Below, in pieces: positions 1 to 6,884 of a stretch of DNA of 12,463 bases; positions within the stretch are counted from its first letter, which is position 1, and each line of letters opens with the position of its first letter. The notes beneath the pieces are model-generated. The model searched no databases. It was not told the DNA's origin and saw nothing but the letters and a program-made list of their open reading frames with translations. The translations under genes and the position numbers were made by a program. This stretch comes from an uncultured Faecalibacterium sp. (GTDB lineage: Bacteria; Bacillota; Clostridia; Oscillospirales; Ruminococcaceae). The stretch lies in contig CAKSZU010000065.1 in assembly GCA_934526125.1 (NCBI GenBank), positions 1-12,463 on the forward strand, in the 5' to 3' direction.

Positions 1-425
1 ACGATCTCGCCCACATGGCCCAGCTGGGGGTCCAGCTCGGTGCAGCGGAGCATCTGGCCGTCCATGCCGCACAGGCCGACGCCGCGGCCCCGCAGCTTGG
101 CCACCAGATCCTTGTTCACCTTACCGGCCAGCACCTGCTGGACGATCTCCATGGTGGCATCGTCGGTGACCCGCAGGCCGTTGTTGAAATGGCTCTCCAC
201 GCCGACTTTTTTCAGCATCTCATTGATGGCCGGGCCGCCGCCGTGTACCAGCACCACCCGCACACCCAGAAGCGTCAGGGTGACCAGGTCGTTCATGACG
301 GCGTTTTTCAGCGTTTCGTTGATCATGGCGTTGCCGCCGTATTTGATGACCATGGTCTTGCCATGGTATTTCTGGATATAGGGGGTCGCCTCCGAAAACA
401 GGAGGGCCATTTCTTCATTTTTCAT
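1..425 (-). CDS. argB: Acetylglutamate kinase, N-terminal half (runs off the window)
   Basis: This enzyme phosphorylates N-acetylglutamate, the second step of the acetylated arginine pathway, in the cytoplasm. The visible 141 codons hold the amino-acid kinase landmarks: KYGG at residues 28-31 (phosphate binding), HGGGP at 61-65 and GLRVTD at 83-88, followed by the conserved helix with NKDLV. The family is about 290 residues, so roughly half lies past the left edge. The ATG at 425-423 is preceded by GAGGA about seven bases upstream and lies 28 bases after the argJ stop, so it is co-transcribed with argJ. About 23 residues precede the first kinase strand, including ATPYIQKYHGK. This resembles the N-terminal helix of arginine-inhibited kinases (Thermotoga type) and is absent from the insensitive E. 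coli enzyme, so feedback inhibition is inferred. Confidence 0.95.
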   Translation of the reverse strand, partial: MKNEEMALLFSEATPYIQKYHGKTMVIKYGGNAMINETLKNAVMNDLVTLTLLGVRVVLVHGGGPAINEMLKKVGVESHFNNGLRVTDDATMEIVQQVLAGKVNKDLVAKLRGRGVGLCGMDGQMLRCTELDPQLGHVGEI

Positions 426-453
426 AATACGTTCCTCATTCCCATCCGGCCCA

Positions 454-1683
454 TCAGGTGCGGTAGTCGCCGTTGATCTTCACATAATCATAAGTCAGGT
501 CGCAGCCCCAGGCCTTGGCGCCGGCCTCGCCGGTGCCCATGTCCACCTTGACCAGCACATCGTGTTCGGCCAGCACCTTGGCGGCCTCGTCCTCGCTGTA
601 GGGGTGGTAGGCGGCGTTCTCGCAGACATAGACTTCGCCTGCGGCGCTGGACAGCCAGACGCAGACCCTGTCGATGGAGAAATCGCCGGGGGTGTAGCCG
701 ATGGCGCAGAGGATGCGGCCCCAGTTGGCGTCCCGGCCAAAGACTGCAGCCTTGAACAGGTTGGAGCAGACCACGCTGCGACTGACGGCGCGGGCAGTCT
801 TCAGGTCGGGGGCGTGGGTCACCTCGCAGGTGATGAGGTGGGTGGCACCCTCGCCGTCTCCGGCGTGCTCGGCGCACATATGCTCGGCAATGGCGGTCAG
901 GGCCGCCACAAAGGCTTCGTAATCCGCGTTTTCCTCGCAGATCTCCGGGTTGCCGGCAAGACCCGATGCCATGATGATGAGGGTGTCGTTGGTGGAAGTG
1001 TCCAGATCCACGCTCATCTGATTGTAGGTGCCGGGCACGACCGTCTTGAGGGCCTTTTCCAGCAGAGCCGGGGAGACCGCCGCATCGGTGGTGTAGAAAG
1101 CCAGCATGGTGGCCATGTTGGGGGCGATCATGCCGCTGCCCTTGCCGATGGCACCCACGGTGCAGGTCCTGCCGCCCAGCTCGAACTGGATGGCGTACTC
1201 CTTTTTATGGGTATCGGTGGTCATGATGGCGGTCGCCGCATCGGTGCTGCCCTGTTCGGTGGCAGCCAGCTTGGCCGCAGCGGCAGGGATGCCCCGGGCA
1301 AAGGGGTCGATGACCATGGGCTGGCCGATGACACCGGTGGATGCCGGCAGGACGTCCTGCGGGTCGATGCCGAGGGTCTTGCCCACAATGTCGCAGCACT
1401 CCTCGGCCAGCGCCACGCCGTTGGCGGCGCAGGTGTTGGCGTTGCCGCTGTTCACCACGATGGCCTGTGCATAGCCGTCGGTCAGGTGGGCGCGGTCCAC
1501 CTTGATGGGCGCGCCGCAGACCTTGTTGGTGGTATACACACCGGCCGCCGCACAGCGGACGTCCGCCTTGATGAGTGCCAGATCGTATTTTTCGGAATGG
1601 TTTGCGCGGATGCCGCAATGGACACCGGCTGCCGCAAACCCCTTGGGCGCACAGATGCCGCCCGCAACTTCTTTATACTGCAT
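454..1683 (-). CDS. argJ: Bifunctional glutamate N-acetyltransferase/ornithine acetyltransferase ArgJ
   Basis: ArgJ moves the acetyl group from N-acetylornithine to glutamate, recycling acetate in the arginine pathway. Many members also make acetylglutamate from acetyl-CoA. The 409-residue length is normal. Landmarks are NSGNAN at 78-83, ASTGVIG at 114-120, TTDT at 155-158 (oxyanion region) and KGSGMIAPNMATML at 181-194. The family self-cleaves between Ala191 and Thr192 into alpha and beta chains, and Thr192 becomes the nucleophile. The C-terminus ends in the typical KINGDYRT. The ATG at 1683 follows AGGAG at good spacing. The gene sits 37 bases after argC and 28 before argB. Whether it is bifunctional or only the recycling form cannot be settled from sequence. 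Confidence 0.96.
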   Translation of the reverse strand: MQYKEVAGGICAPKGFAAAGVHCGIRANHSEKYDLALIKADVRCAAAGVYTTNKVCGAPIKVDRAHLTDGYAQAIVVNSGNANTCAANGVALAEECCDIVGKTLGIDPQDVLPASTGVIGQPMVIDPFARGIPAAAAKLAATEQGSTDAATAIMTTDTHKKEYAIQFELGGRTCTVGAIGKGSGMIAPNMATMLAFYTTDAAVSPALLEKALKTVVPGTYNQMSVDLDTSTNDTLIIMASGLAGNPEICEENADYEAFVAALTAIAEHMCAEHAGDGEGATHLITCEVTHAPDLKTARAVSRSVVCSNLFKAAVFGRDANWGRILCAIGYTPGDFSIDRVCVWLSSAAGEVYVCENAAYHPYSEDEAAKVLAEHDVLVKVDMGTGEAGAKAWGCDLTYDYVKINGDYRT

Positions 1684-1720
1684 AAAGATTCTCCTTTCCC
1701 ACAGGACGAACTCTTTGTTC

Positions 1721-2662
1721 TTACTCCAGCCCTTCGGTCTCCGGCAGGCCCAGCATCAGGTTCATGCACTGGACCGCCGCGCCGGAAGAGCCCTTGCCCA
1801 GATTGTCGAAGAGCGAGACCAGCATCATCTGGTCGCCTGCGGCATTGACGGTCATATACAGCTCCATCCGGTCGGTACCGGCCATGGCGTTGGAGTACAG
1901 GCCATTCTCGGGCAGAGCCTCGTTCAGGGTGTGTACTTTGACGGTGGCGGCGTCCTGATAATAGGCGGTCAGGCCTGCGGCTACGGCTTCGGCCGTGGTG
2001 CCCGCCGCTTTCAGGTCCAGCGGCACCAGCACCTGCATCCCGCAGTAGTAATCGCAGACCACCGGCACGAACATGGGGGTGTGGGCCAGTCCGCTGATCT
2101 CCTTCATCTCCGGCAGATGCTTATGGGCAAGGCCCAGGCCGTAGCTCTTGGGCGCATCCAGCTTGCTGTGGGCCGGACGGTCGGGGCTCTCGTACTCGGC
2201 GATCATCTTCTTGCCGCCGCCGGAGTATCCGGAGATGCCGGTGCAGCTGAAGGGGTACTCCGCCGGGGCAAGGCCCAGCTCCACCAGCGGCCGGGCGATG
2301 CTGATGAAGCCGCTGGCATAGCAGCCGGGCACCGCCACGCGGTAAGAATTTTTGATCTTTTCCTTCTGTCCTTTCAGTTCCGGGAACCCGTAGTCCCAGG
2401 CCGGGTCGGTGCGGAACGCCGTGGAGGTGTCCAGCACCTTCACATCCGGGCGGAGCAGGGGCATGACTTCCCGGGATGCCGCATCCGGCAGGCAGAGGAA
2501 GGCGAGGTCGGCCGAATTGATGACCTTGGCCCGCTCGTTGACATCCTTGCGGCCCTCGGCCGAAATGCTCAGCAGCTCGATCTCCGGGCGCTGGGCCAGC
2601 CGGTCGGCGATGCGCAGGCCGGTGGTGCCGGAAGAGCCGTCAATAAAAACCTTCACGCTCAT
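1721..2662 (-). CDS. argC: N-acetyl-gamma-glutamyl-phosphate reductase, type 2
   Basis: ArgC reduces N-acetylglutamyl phosphate to the semialdehyde with NADPH. The protein is 313 residues, the short type 2 length. Residues 9-15 (GSSGTTG) form the dinucleotide-binding turn. VPGCYASG at 111-118 carries the catalytic Cys114. GYSGGGKKMI at 145-154 and KHLPEM at 181-186 with His182 complete the active site, and DNLGKGSSG at 286-294 is the conserved C-terminal segment. I start at 2662, not at an in-frame ATG 35 codons upstream, because homology begins at MSVKVFIDG. This ATG overlaps the argH stop in an ATGA junction, and GGGAGG lies about ten bases upstream inside the argH end, which implies translational coupling to argH. 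Confidence 0.95.
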   Translation of the reverse strand: MSVKVFIDGSSGTTGLRIADRLAQRPEIELLSISAEGRKDVNERAKVINSADLAFLCLPDAASREVMPLLRPDVKVLDTSTAFRTDPAWDYGFPELKGQKEKIKNSYRVAVPGCYASGFISIARPLVELGLAPAEYPFSCTGISGYSGGGKKMIAEYESPDRPAHSKLDAPKSYGLGLAHKHLPEMKEISGLAHTPMFVPVVCDYYCGMQVLVPLDLKAAGTTAEAVAAGLTAYYQDAATVKVHTLNEALPENGLYSNAMAGTDRMELYMTVNAAGDQMMLVSLFDNLGKGSSGAAVQCMNLMLGLPETEGLE

Positions 2663-4059
2663 GCGTTGTTCGCCTCCCACGCGGCCAGCTGTGCATTGGC
2701 CAGAGCGATCTGGTTCTTCACGCTGGCTTCGCTGGGGCCGCCGTAGCTGGTGCGGCCCTCGCAGCACTTGATCAGATCGATGGCATCGTAGATATCCTGT
2801 TCAAACAGATCGCTGTAGCCCTTGAACTCGTCCAGAGACAGCTCCTCGAGGGTCTTGTCCTTGGCGATGCAGTCCGACACCATGCAGCCGGTGAGCTTGT
2901 AGGCATCCCGGAAGGGCATGCCCTTCTTGGTCAGGTAGTCGGCGCAGTCGGTGGCGTTGATGAAGCCCTTGGCGGCGGCGCGGCGCATGTTGGCGGGCAG
3001 GGTCTTCATGGTGTCCAGCATGGGGGTCACCGTTTTCAGGCAGAGTTCCAGCGTATCCACGGCGTCGAAGATGGCCTCTTTGTCTTCCTGCATATCCTTG
3101 TTGTAGGCCAGCGGGATGCCCTTCATCATGACCAGCAGGGTGTTCAGGTCGCCGTAGACCCGGCCGGTCTTGCCGCGGATCAGCTCGGTGACGTCGGGGT
3201 TCTTCTTCTGAGGCATGATAGAAGAGCCGGTGGTGAAGGCGTCGTCCAGCTCGATGAACTTGAACTCCCAGCTGCACCAGAGGATGATCTCCTCGGAGAG
3301 GCGGGACAGGTGCATCATGCAGATGGAGATGGCGCTGGCCAGCTCCATGCAGAAATCACGGTCGGACACACCGTCCAGGCTGTTGGCGCAGGGGGCGGCA
3401 AAGCCCAGCTTTTCGGCGGTGAACTGGCGGTCCAGCGGGTAGGTGGTACCGGCCAGAGCGCCGGAGCCCAGCGGGCACTGGGCGTCCATCCGGGCGGTGG
3501 CGTCCTCAAAGCGCTGCAGGTCCCGCAGCAGCATGGAGGCGTAGGCCATCAGCGCGTGGCCGAAGGTGATGGGCTGGGCGCGCTGAAGGTGGGTATAGCC
3601 GGGCATGACAGCGGTGGTGTTCTCAGCGGCCTTCCTGCAGATGACCTTGATGAGTTCCACGATGTAGGCCTGCAGGGTCTTGCTGTAATCCCGCAGGGTC
3701 AGGCGGATATCCAGCGCCACCTGATCGTTGCGGCTGCGGCCGGTATGGAGCCGCTTGCCGGCGTCGCCGATGCGGGCGGTCAGGGTCTGCTCCACGAAGG
3801 TATGCACATCCTCGGCACCCGGGTCGATCTCCAGCTTGCCGGAAGCCAGATCATCGGCGATGGAGGCCAGACCGTTGAGGATGTCCTCGCAGTCCTTTTC
3901 GGAGATGATGCCCTGCTTTGCCAGCATGGCGGCATGGACGCCGCTGCCCCGCATATCCTGGGCGATCATCCGCTGGTCGAAGCGGATGGAGGAGTTGAAA
4001 TCGTTCACGCGCGAATCGACCGCCTTGGAAAAACGGCCTTTCCAGAGTTGCTCTGCCAT
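2659..4059 (-). CDS. argH: Argininosuccinate lyase
   Basis: ArgH splits argininosuccinate into arginine and fumarate, the last pathway step. The protein is 466 residues, normal for the fumarase/aspartase superfamily. Visible landmarks are HTGRSRNDQ at 105-113, GYTHLQRAQP at 154-163 with the catalytic histidine at 157, and the superfamily signature GSSIMPQKKNPD at 278-289, whose serines lie in the flexible catalytic loop. I start at 4059 (MAEQLWKGRF), which has GAGAGG about ten bases upstream. An in-frame ATG 25 codons earlier adds only non-homologous sequence that falls in the hairpin region. The stop overlaps the argC start by four bases. A 161-base structured spacer separates it from argG. 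Confidence 0.96.
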   Translation of the reverse strand: MAEQLWKGRFSKAVDSRVNDFNSSIRFDQRMIAQDMRGSGVHAAMLAKQGIISEKDCEDILNGLASIADDLASGKLEIDPGAEDVHTFVEQTLTARIGDAGKRLHTGRSRNDQVALDIRLTLRDYSKTLQAYIVELIKVICRKAAENTTAVMPGYTHLQRAQPITFGHALMAYASMLLRDLQRFEDATARMDAQCPLGSGALAGTTYPLDRQFTAEKLGFAAPCANSLDGVSDRDFCMELASAISICMMHLSRLSEEIILWCSWEFKFIELDDAFTTGSSIMPQKKNPDVTELIRGKTGRVYGDLNTLLVMMKGIPLAYNKDMQEDKEAIFDAVDTLELCLKTVTPMLDTMKTLPANMRRAAAKGFINATDCADYLTKKGMPFRDAYKLTGCMVSDCIAKDKTLEELSLDEFKGYSDLFEQDIYDAIDLIKCCEGRTSYGGPSEASVKNQIALANAQLAAWEANNA

Positions 4060-4077
4060 ATAAACAAACCTCTCTAT

Positions 4078-4124
4078 AAAACGGCAAAGCCGCCGCAGGG
4101 GAAAACGCTCCTGCGGCGGTGCCG
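4078..4124 (-). terminator. Weak intrinsic terminator or attenuator hairpin between argG and argH
   Basis: On the minus strand, a perfect 10-bp GC stem (4090-4099 with 4110-4119) is extended by five more pairs (4082-4086 with 4120-4124) across a three-base bulge. It is followed by four U residues (4078-4081) and AUAG. The U-run is short, so termination is probably partial. It lies 19 bases before the argH start, too close to leave room for a separate argH promoter downstream, so argHCJB probably depends on readthrough. Confidence 0.5.
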
Positions 4125-4181
4125 CCGGCATCAATGCCGGTTGTTGGACTCCGGTGTGAAAGTGTAGAAAACACGCCGGAG
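4125..4181. repeat. Two further inverted repeats in the argG-argH spacer
   Basis: A 6-bp palindrome with a four-base loop occupies 4125-4140 (CCGGCA, TCAA, TGCCGG). A larger one occupies 4149-4181, pairing CTCCG with CGGAG plus GTGT with ACAC around a short bulge. Neither is followed by a U-run on either strand, so they read as RNA folds, such as mRNA stabilisers downstream of argG, and not as terminators. Confidence 0.5.
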
Positions 4182-4220
4182 GGAAAGTTGGCTTTGTGTG
4201 ATCCCGTCCGGATCAGCCGC

Positions 4221-5456
<1,236 letters not shown>

Positions 5457-5547
5457 GATGATTGCTCCTTTTAAAAATACACTTTTGTTTTCCGGTACAG
5501 GCATCCCTCCCGCACCCTCTTGCATCTGCATTTCTGTTGATGCTTTT

Positions 5548-5575
5548 ATTATACGCCGCGCGGCTTTTCCGTCAA
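5548..5575 (-). promoter_or_regulatory. Main argG promoter
   Basis: On the minus strand, TTGACG (5575-5570) and a perfect TATAAT (5553-5548) are 16 bases apart, giving an expected start near 5541 and a leader of about 85 bases to the argG ATG. The spacer contains the palindrome GCCGCGCGGC. It is the best promoter in the region and probably drives argG and, by readthrough, argHCJB. Confidence 0.7.
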
Positions 5576-5630
5576 TGCCGAAAACCGCCAAACCTTCCGC
5601 CCTTTTCCGGCGGGATTTCTGTTATTTTGT

Positions 5631-5672
5631 ATGTTTATGCATTTTTAAGCGGTTATATTCAATTTTTATGCA
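5631..5672 (-). promoter_or_regulatory. Pair of arg-box-like sites upstream of argG
   Basis: On the minus strand, TGCATAAAAATTGA (5672-5659) matches 12 of 14 bases of the classical arg-box core TGAATAAAAATTCA, and TGCATAAACATACA (5641-5628) matches 11 of 14. The shared octamer TGCATAAA recurs 31 bases apart, about three helical turns. This suggests ArgR/AhrC binding. The sites lie roughly 55-100 bases upstream of the TATAAT promoter, so they would act at a distance or on a weaker overlapping promoter (TTGAAT, 17 bases, CATAAA on the same strand). AT-rich chance similarity is possible. Confidence 0.45.
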
Positions 5673-5724
5673 AAGACGGTGTATATATTCCATCCTCCTT
5701 ACACACCAGCTCTTTCCCATACGG

Positions 5725-5753
5725 AAAAGCGGCCTGTCCGCTTGACAAGCCGC
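5725..5753 (-). terminator. Minus-strand intrinsic terminator behind the 28-codon ORF
   Basis: On the minus strand, GCGGCTTGTC (5753-5744) pairs with GACAGGCCGC (5738-5729) over ten positions including one U-G pair, with a five-base loop, and is followed by UUUU (5728-5725). It begins ten bases after the stop of the small ORF at 5764-5850, so it would close that transcript before the arg control region. The U-run is short. Confidence 0.55.
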
Positions 5754-5770
5754 CGAAAAATGACTATGCT
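5742..5770 (+). promoter_or_regulatory. Plus-strand promoter facing into the antisense region
   Basis: A perfect TTGACA at 5742-5747, a 17-base spacer and TATGCT at 5765-5770 (four of six) predict a rightward start near 5777. The elements lie inside the minus-strand terminator and over the stop codon of the small minus-strand ORF, so transcription from here would be antisense to that ORF. Confidence 0.5.
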
Positions 5771-5850
5771 GCAAATATCGCAAGACTAGAAATTAGCACA
5801 ACAGAAACAGCATATCTGCGATATGCAAACCAACGTTGTTGCTGTTGCAT
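5764..5850 (-). CDS. Possible 28-residue hydrophobic peptide
   Basis: I do not recognise this ORF. From the ATG at 5850 it reads MQQQQRWFAYRRY followed by about 15 hydrophobic residues ending in SLAIFAA, a basic head plus single membrane segment as in small membrane peptides and type I toxins. A terminator begins ten bases after the stop. Against it, there is no clear Shine-Dalgarno site, and the ATG sits in the loop of a 10-bp hairpin (5825-5866), which could mean controlled translation or no translation. Another minus-strand frame, with a TTG start at 5890 preceded by AAGGA and ending at 5786, is an alternative of 34 codons. Local sequence is AT-richer than its neighbours. No good promoter is visible on its own strand. 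Confidence 0.3.
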   Translation of the reverse strand: MQQQQRWFAYRRYAVSVVLISSLAIFAA

Positions 5851-5866
5851 TAAAAAGTTGGTTTGC
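5825..5866. repeat. 10-bp inverted repeat enclosing the small ORF start codon
   Basis: GCAAACCAAC (5825-5834) and GTTGGTTTGC (5857-5866) are perfect reverse complements with a 22-base loop. On the minus strand the loop contains the ATG at 5850-5848, so the fold would present or hide the start. On the plus strand the same hairpin would offer a loop for antisense pairing. Confidence 0.6.
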
Positions 5867-5920
5867 TATAGAAAAGGCGCTGGTCCGCAAACGACTAGAT
5901 CCTTACCAAAGTCAAGTCAG

Positions 5921-5966
5921 AAAAAATTGACCGCTCTAGCTGGAAACTTGGAGGCGGTCATTTTTT
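5921..5966. terminator. Bidirectional intrinsic terminator
   Basis: Six As (5921-5926) precede and six Ts (5961-5966) follow a hairpin that pairs TGACCG (5928-5933) with CGGTCA (5955-5960). Inner pairs CTCTAG with TTGGAG lie across one bulged base. Read rightward it ends the putative small RNA. Read leftward, the U-run formed by 5926-5921 would end the MYG1/GIY-YIG-GNAT transcript. Confidence 0.7.
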
Positions 5967-5987
5967 CTGGTCTTTTTTATCATGACT

Positions 5988-6032
5988 GCAGAACGCCGTC
6001 AGACGCTTTTGAAGCGTCTGGCGGCGTTCTGC
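5988..6032. repeat. 45-base near-perfect hairpin after the GIY-YIG/GNAT stop codon
   Basis: Arms 5988-6008 and 6012-6032 pair over 21 positions with a three-base loop. The single non-Watson-Crick position (5999 with 6021) is a U-G pair on the plus strand. It starts two bases past the minus-strand stop. No U-run follows on either strand, so it may protect the mRNA 3' end or block read-in more than terminate. Confidence 0.7.
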
Positions 6033-6034
6033 GG

Positions 6035-6883
6035 TTACGGATTATATTTCCTTAAAATCTCTTCCAGCTGTTCCGGGGGCAGCTGCCGGACCGGCTCCGG
6101 GGGCTGCCGGCCCTTTTTCAGGGGCAGCCACCAGCGGGACAGGCCCAGCCATCCGGATTTATAGGCCGTGTGGGGTTCCCGGCCCACGCAGGTGAAGCCC
6201 AGCCGGGCATGGAGACGCTCGCTGGCGGGGTTGGGGTCGGCTACAAGGGCGTAGACGTTCCAGTAGCCCATGGCTTCCAGCACTTCCAGAAGGGCCCGGT
6301 AGAGGGTGTCACCCACCCCGAAGCCCCGGGCATCCGGCGCACAGTAGATGGTGCTTTCCACCGACCAGCTGTAGGCTTCCCGGGGATGATACGGGTGGGC
6401 GCAGGCATAACCCAGCAGCGCCCCGTCGGCGTCCCGGGCCAGCAGCAGGGGGATCCGGGCCCGGGTGTCGTCCACCCACTGCTCATATTCCGGCAGGGTG
6501 GAGGGCGTGATCTGAAACGTTGCCGTGTGGTGCAGGACGTACCAGTTGTAGATCTCCAGAATCTCCGCCGCATCGGCCCGGACGGCCAGCGACAGCCGGG
6601 GCAGGTTCTTCCCGGCCCATTGGGCGCAGAGCGCTTCTTTCCGGGCCTTGGGCAGCTTTTTCAGCGCCGCCTCCCGGCGCAAAGCTTCCGGCTTGTCCCC
6701 GCACCGTTCCAGATAGGCAAACTTCTGGGCTCCCAGCGCCCGGGTGCAGCGGGCCCCGGTGCCGGTCTTGTGGGCGTGGAGCCGCCGGGCCGGGTCGTTG
6801 GTCCACCCGGTGTAGAGCTGTCCGCCGGAGCAGCGCACCATATAGACGTAGGCCCGCTCGTCTTTTTCCGTCTCTCCGGCCAT
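6035..6883 (-). CDS. GIY-YIG nuclease domain fused to a GNAT acetyltransferase
   Basis: This 282-residue protein joins two unrelated folds. Residues 11-85 are a small GIY-YIG domain of the UPF0213/YhbQ type: YVYMVRC at 12-18, YTGWTNDPARRL at 24-35 and the metal-binding Glu71 in RREAALKKLPK. Residues 97-255 are a GNAT domain of the phosphinothricin/YwnH-like group: IYNWYVLHHTATF at 111-123 and acetyl-CoA loop RGFGVGD at 186-192. The tail from 256 is charged and proline-containing. The frame is continuous, with no stop or slippery joint at the fusion. The ATG at 6883 lies one base after the upstream gene's stop, with GGGAG about eleven bases before it, so translation is probably coupled. The GIY-YIG part may act on nucleic acid. 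The acetyl acceptor is unknown. Domain calls are strong, function is not. Confidence 0.88.
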   Translation of the reverse strand: MAGETEKDERAYVYMVRCSGGQLYTGWTNDPARRLHAHKTGTGARCTRALGAQKFAYLERCGDKPEALRREAALKKLPKARKEALCAQWAGKNLPRLSLAVRADAAEILEIYNWYVLHHTATFQITPSTLPEYEQWVDDTRARIPLLLARDADGALLGYACAHPYHPREAYSWSVESTIYCAPDARGFGVGDTLYRALLEVLEAMGYWNVYALVADPNPASERLHARLGFTCVGREPHTAYKSGWLGLSRWWLPLKKGRQPPEPVRQLPPEQLEEILRKYNP

Positions 6884-6884
6884 C

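Larger units (their letters stand above)
5777..5966 (+). ncRNA. Candidate antisense or small RNA of about 190 nt
   Basis: A plus-strand promoter (5742-5770) and a terminator with six Us (ending 5966) bracket about 190 bases without a convincing protein gene. The segment contains a 10-bp inverted repeat (5825-5834 with 5857-5866), and it covers the whole 28-codon minus-strand ORF apart from its last codons. This is the arrangement of a type I antitoxin RNA, though it could also be an independent sRNA. A plus-strand 34-codon reading frame (5823-5927) lacks a ribosome site and looks non-coding. It does not resemble a tRNA, tmRNA or 6S RNA that I can recognise. Confidence 0.35.
5457..6034. other. 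578-base gene-poor control region between argG and the GIY-YIG/GNAT gene
   Basis: From left to right it holds the argG leader and promoter (to 5575), arg-box-like repeats (5628-5672), a minus-strand terminator (5725-5753), a plus-strand promoter (5742-5770), the small ORF and antisense segment (5764-5966), a bidirectional terminator (5921-5966) and a long hairpin (5988-6032). Longer plus-strand reading frames here have no recognisable content. The part from about 5755 to 5985 is clearly AT-richer than the surrounding genes. Confidence 0.7.

Noticed and set aside
562..1848. Long plus-strand frames opposite argJ, argC and argH (also 1502-2746, 3310-4167 and 4119-5474)
   Set aside because: They mirror well-identified minus-strand enzymes and show the same antisense composition without initiation signals.
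2663..2767. Upstream in-frame start for argC adding 35 residues
   Set aside because: The extension is encoded opposite frame inside the argH 3' end, has no family similarity, and the ATGA junction with its own ribosome site is a better start.
5870..5905. tRNA-like T-arm appearance (GGTCCGCAAACGACTAGATCC)
   Set aside because: No acceptor stem, anticodon arm or spacing consistent with a tRNA can be drawn around it.
5823..5927. 34-codon plus-strand frame (MQTNVVAVALKSWF...) ending in the terminator
   Set aside because: There is no Shine-Dalgarno site and no membrane or domain pattern. It is the complement of the hairpin region, so non-coding RNA is more likely.
5731..5966. Riboswitch or 6S RNA in the argG upstream region
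   Set aside because: The predicted RNA's ends do not pair as in 6S RNA, and I could not match a known riboswitch core.
5462..6055. 197-codon plus-strand frame through the argG control region
   Set aside because: It crosses the argG promoter, the arg-box-like repeats and two terminators, starts on no ribosome site and reads like no protein family.
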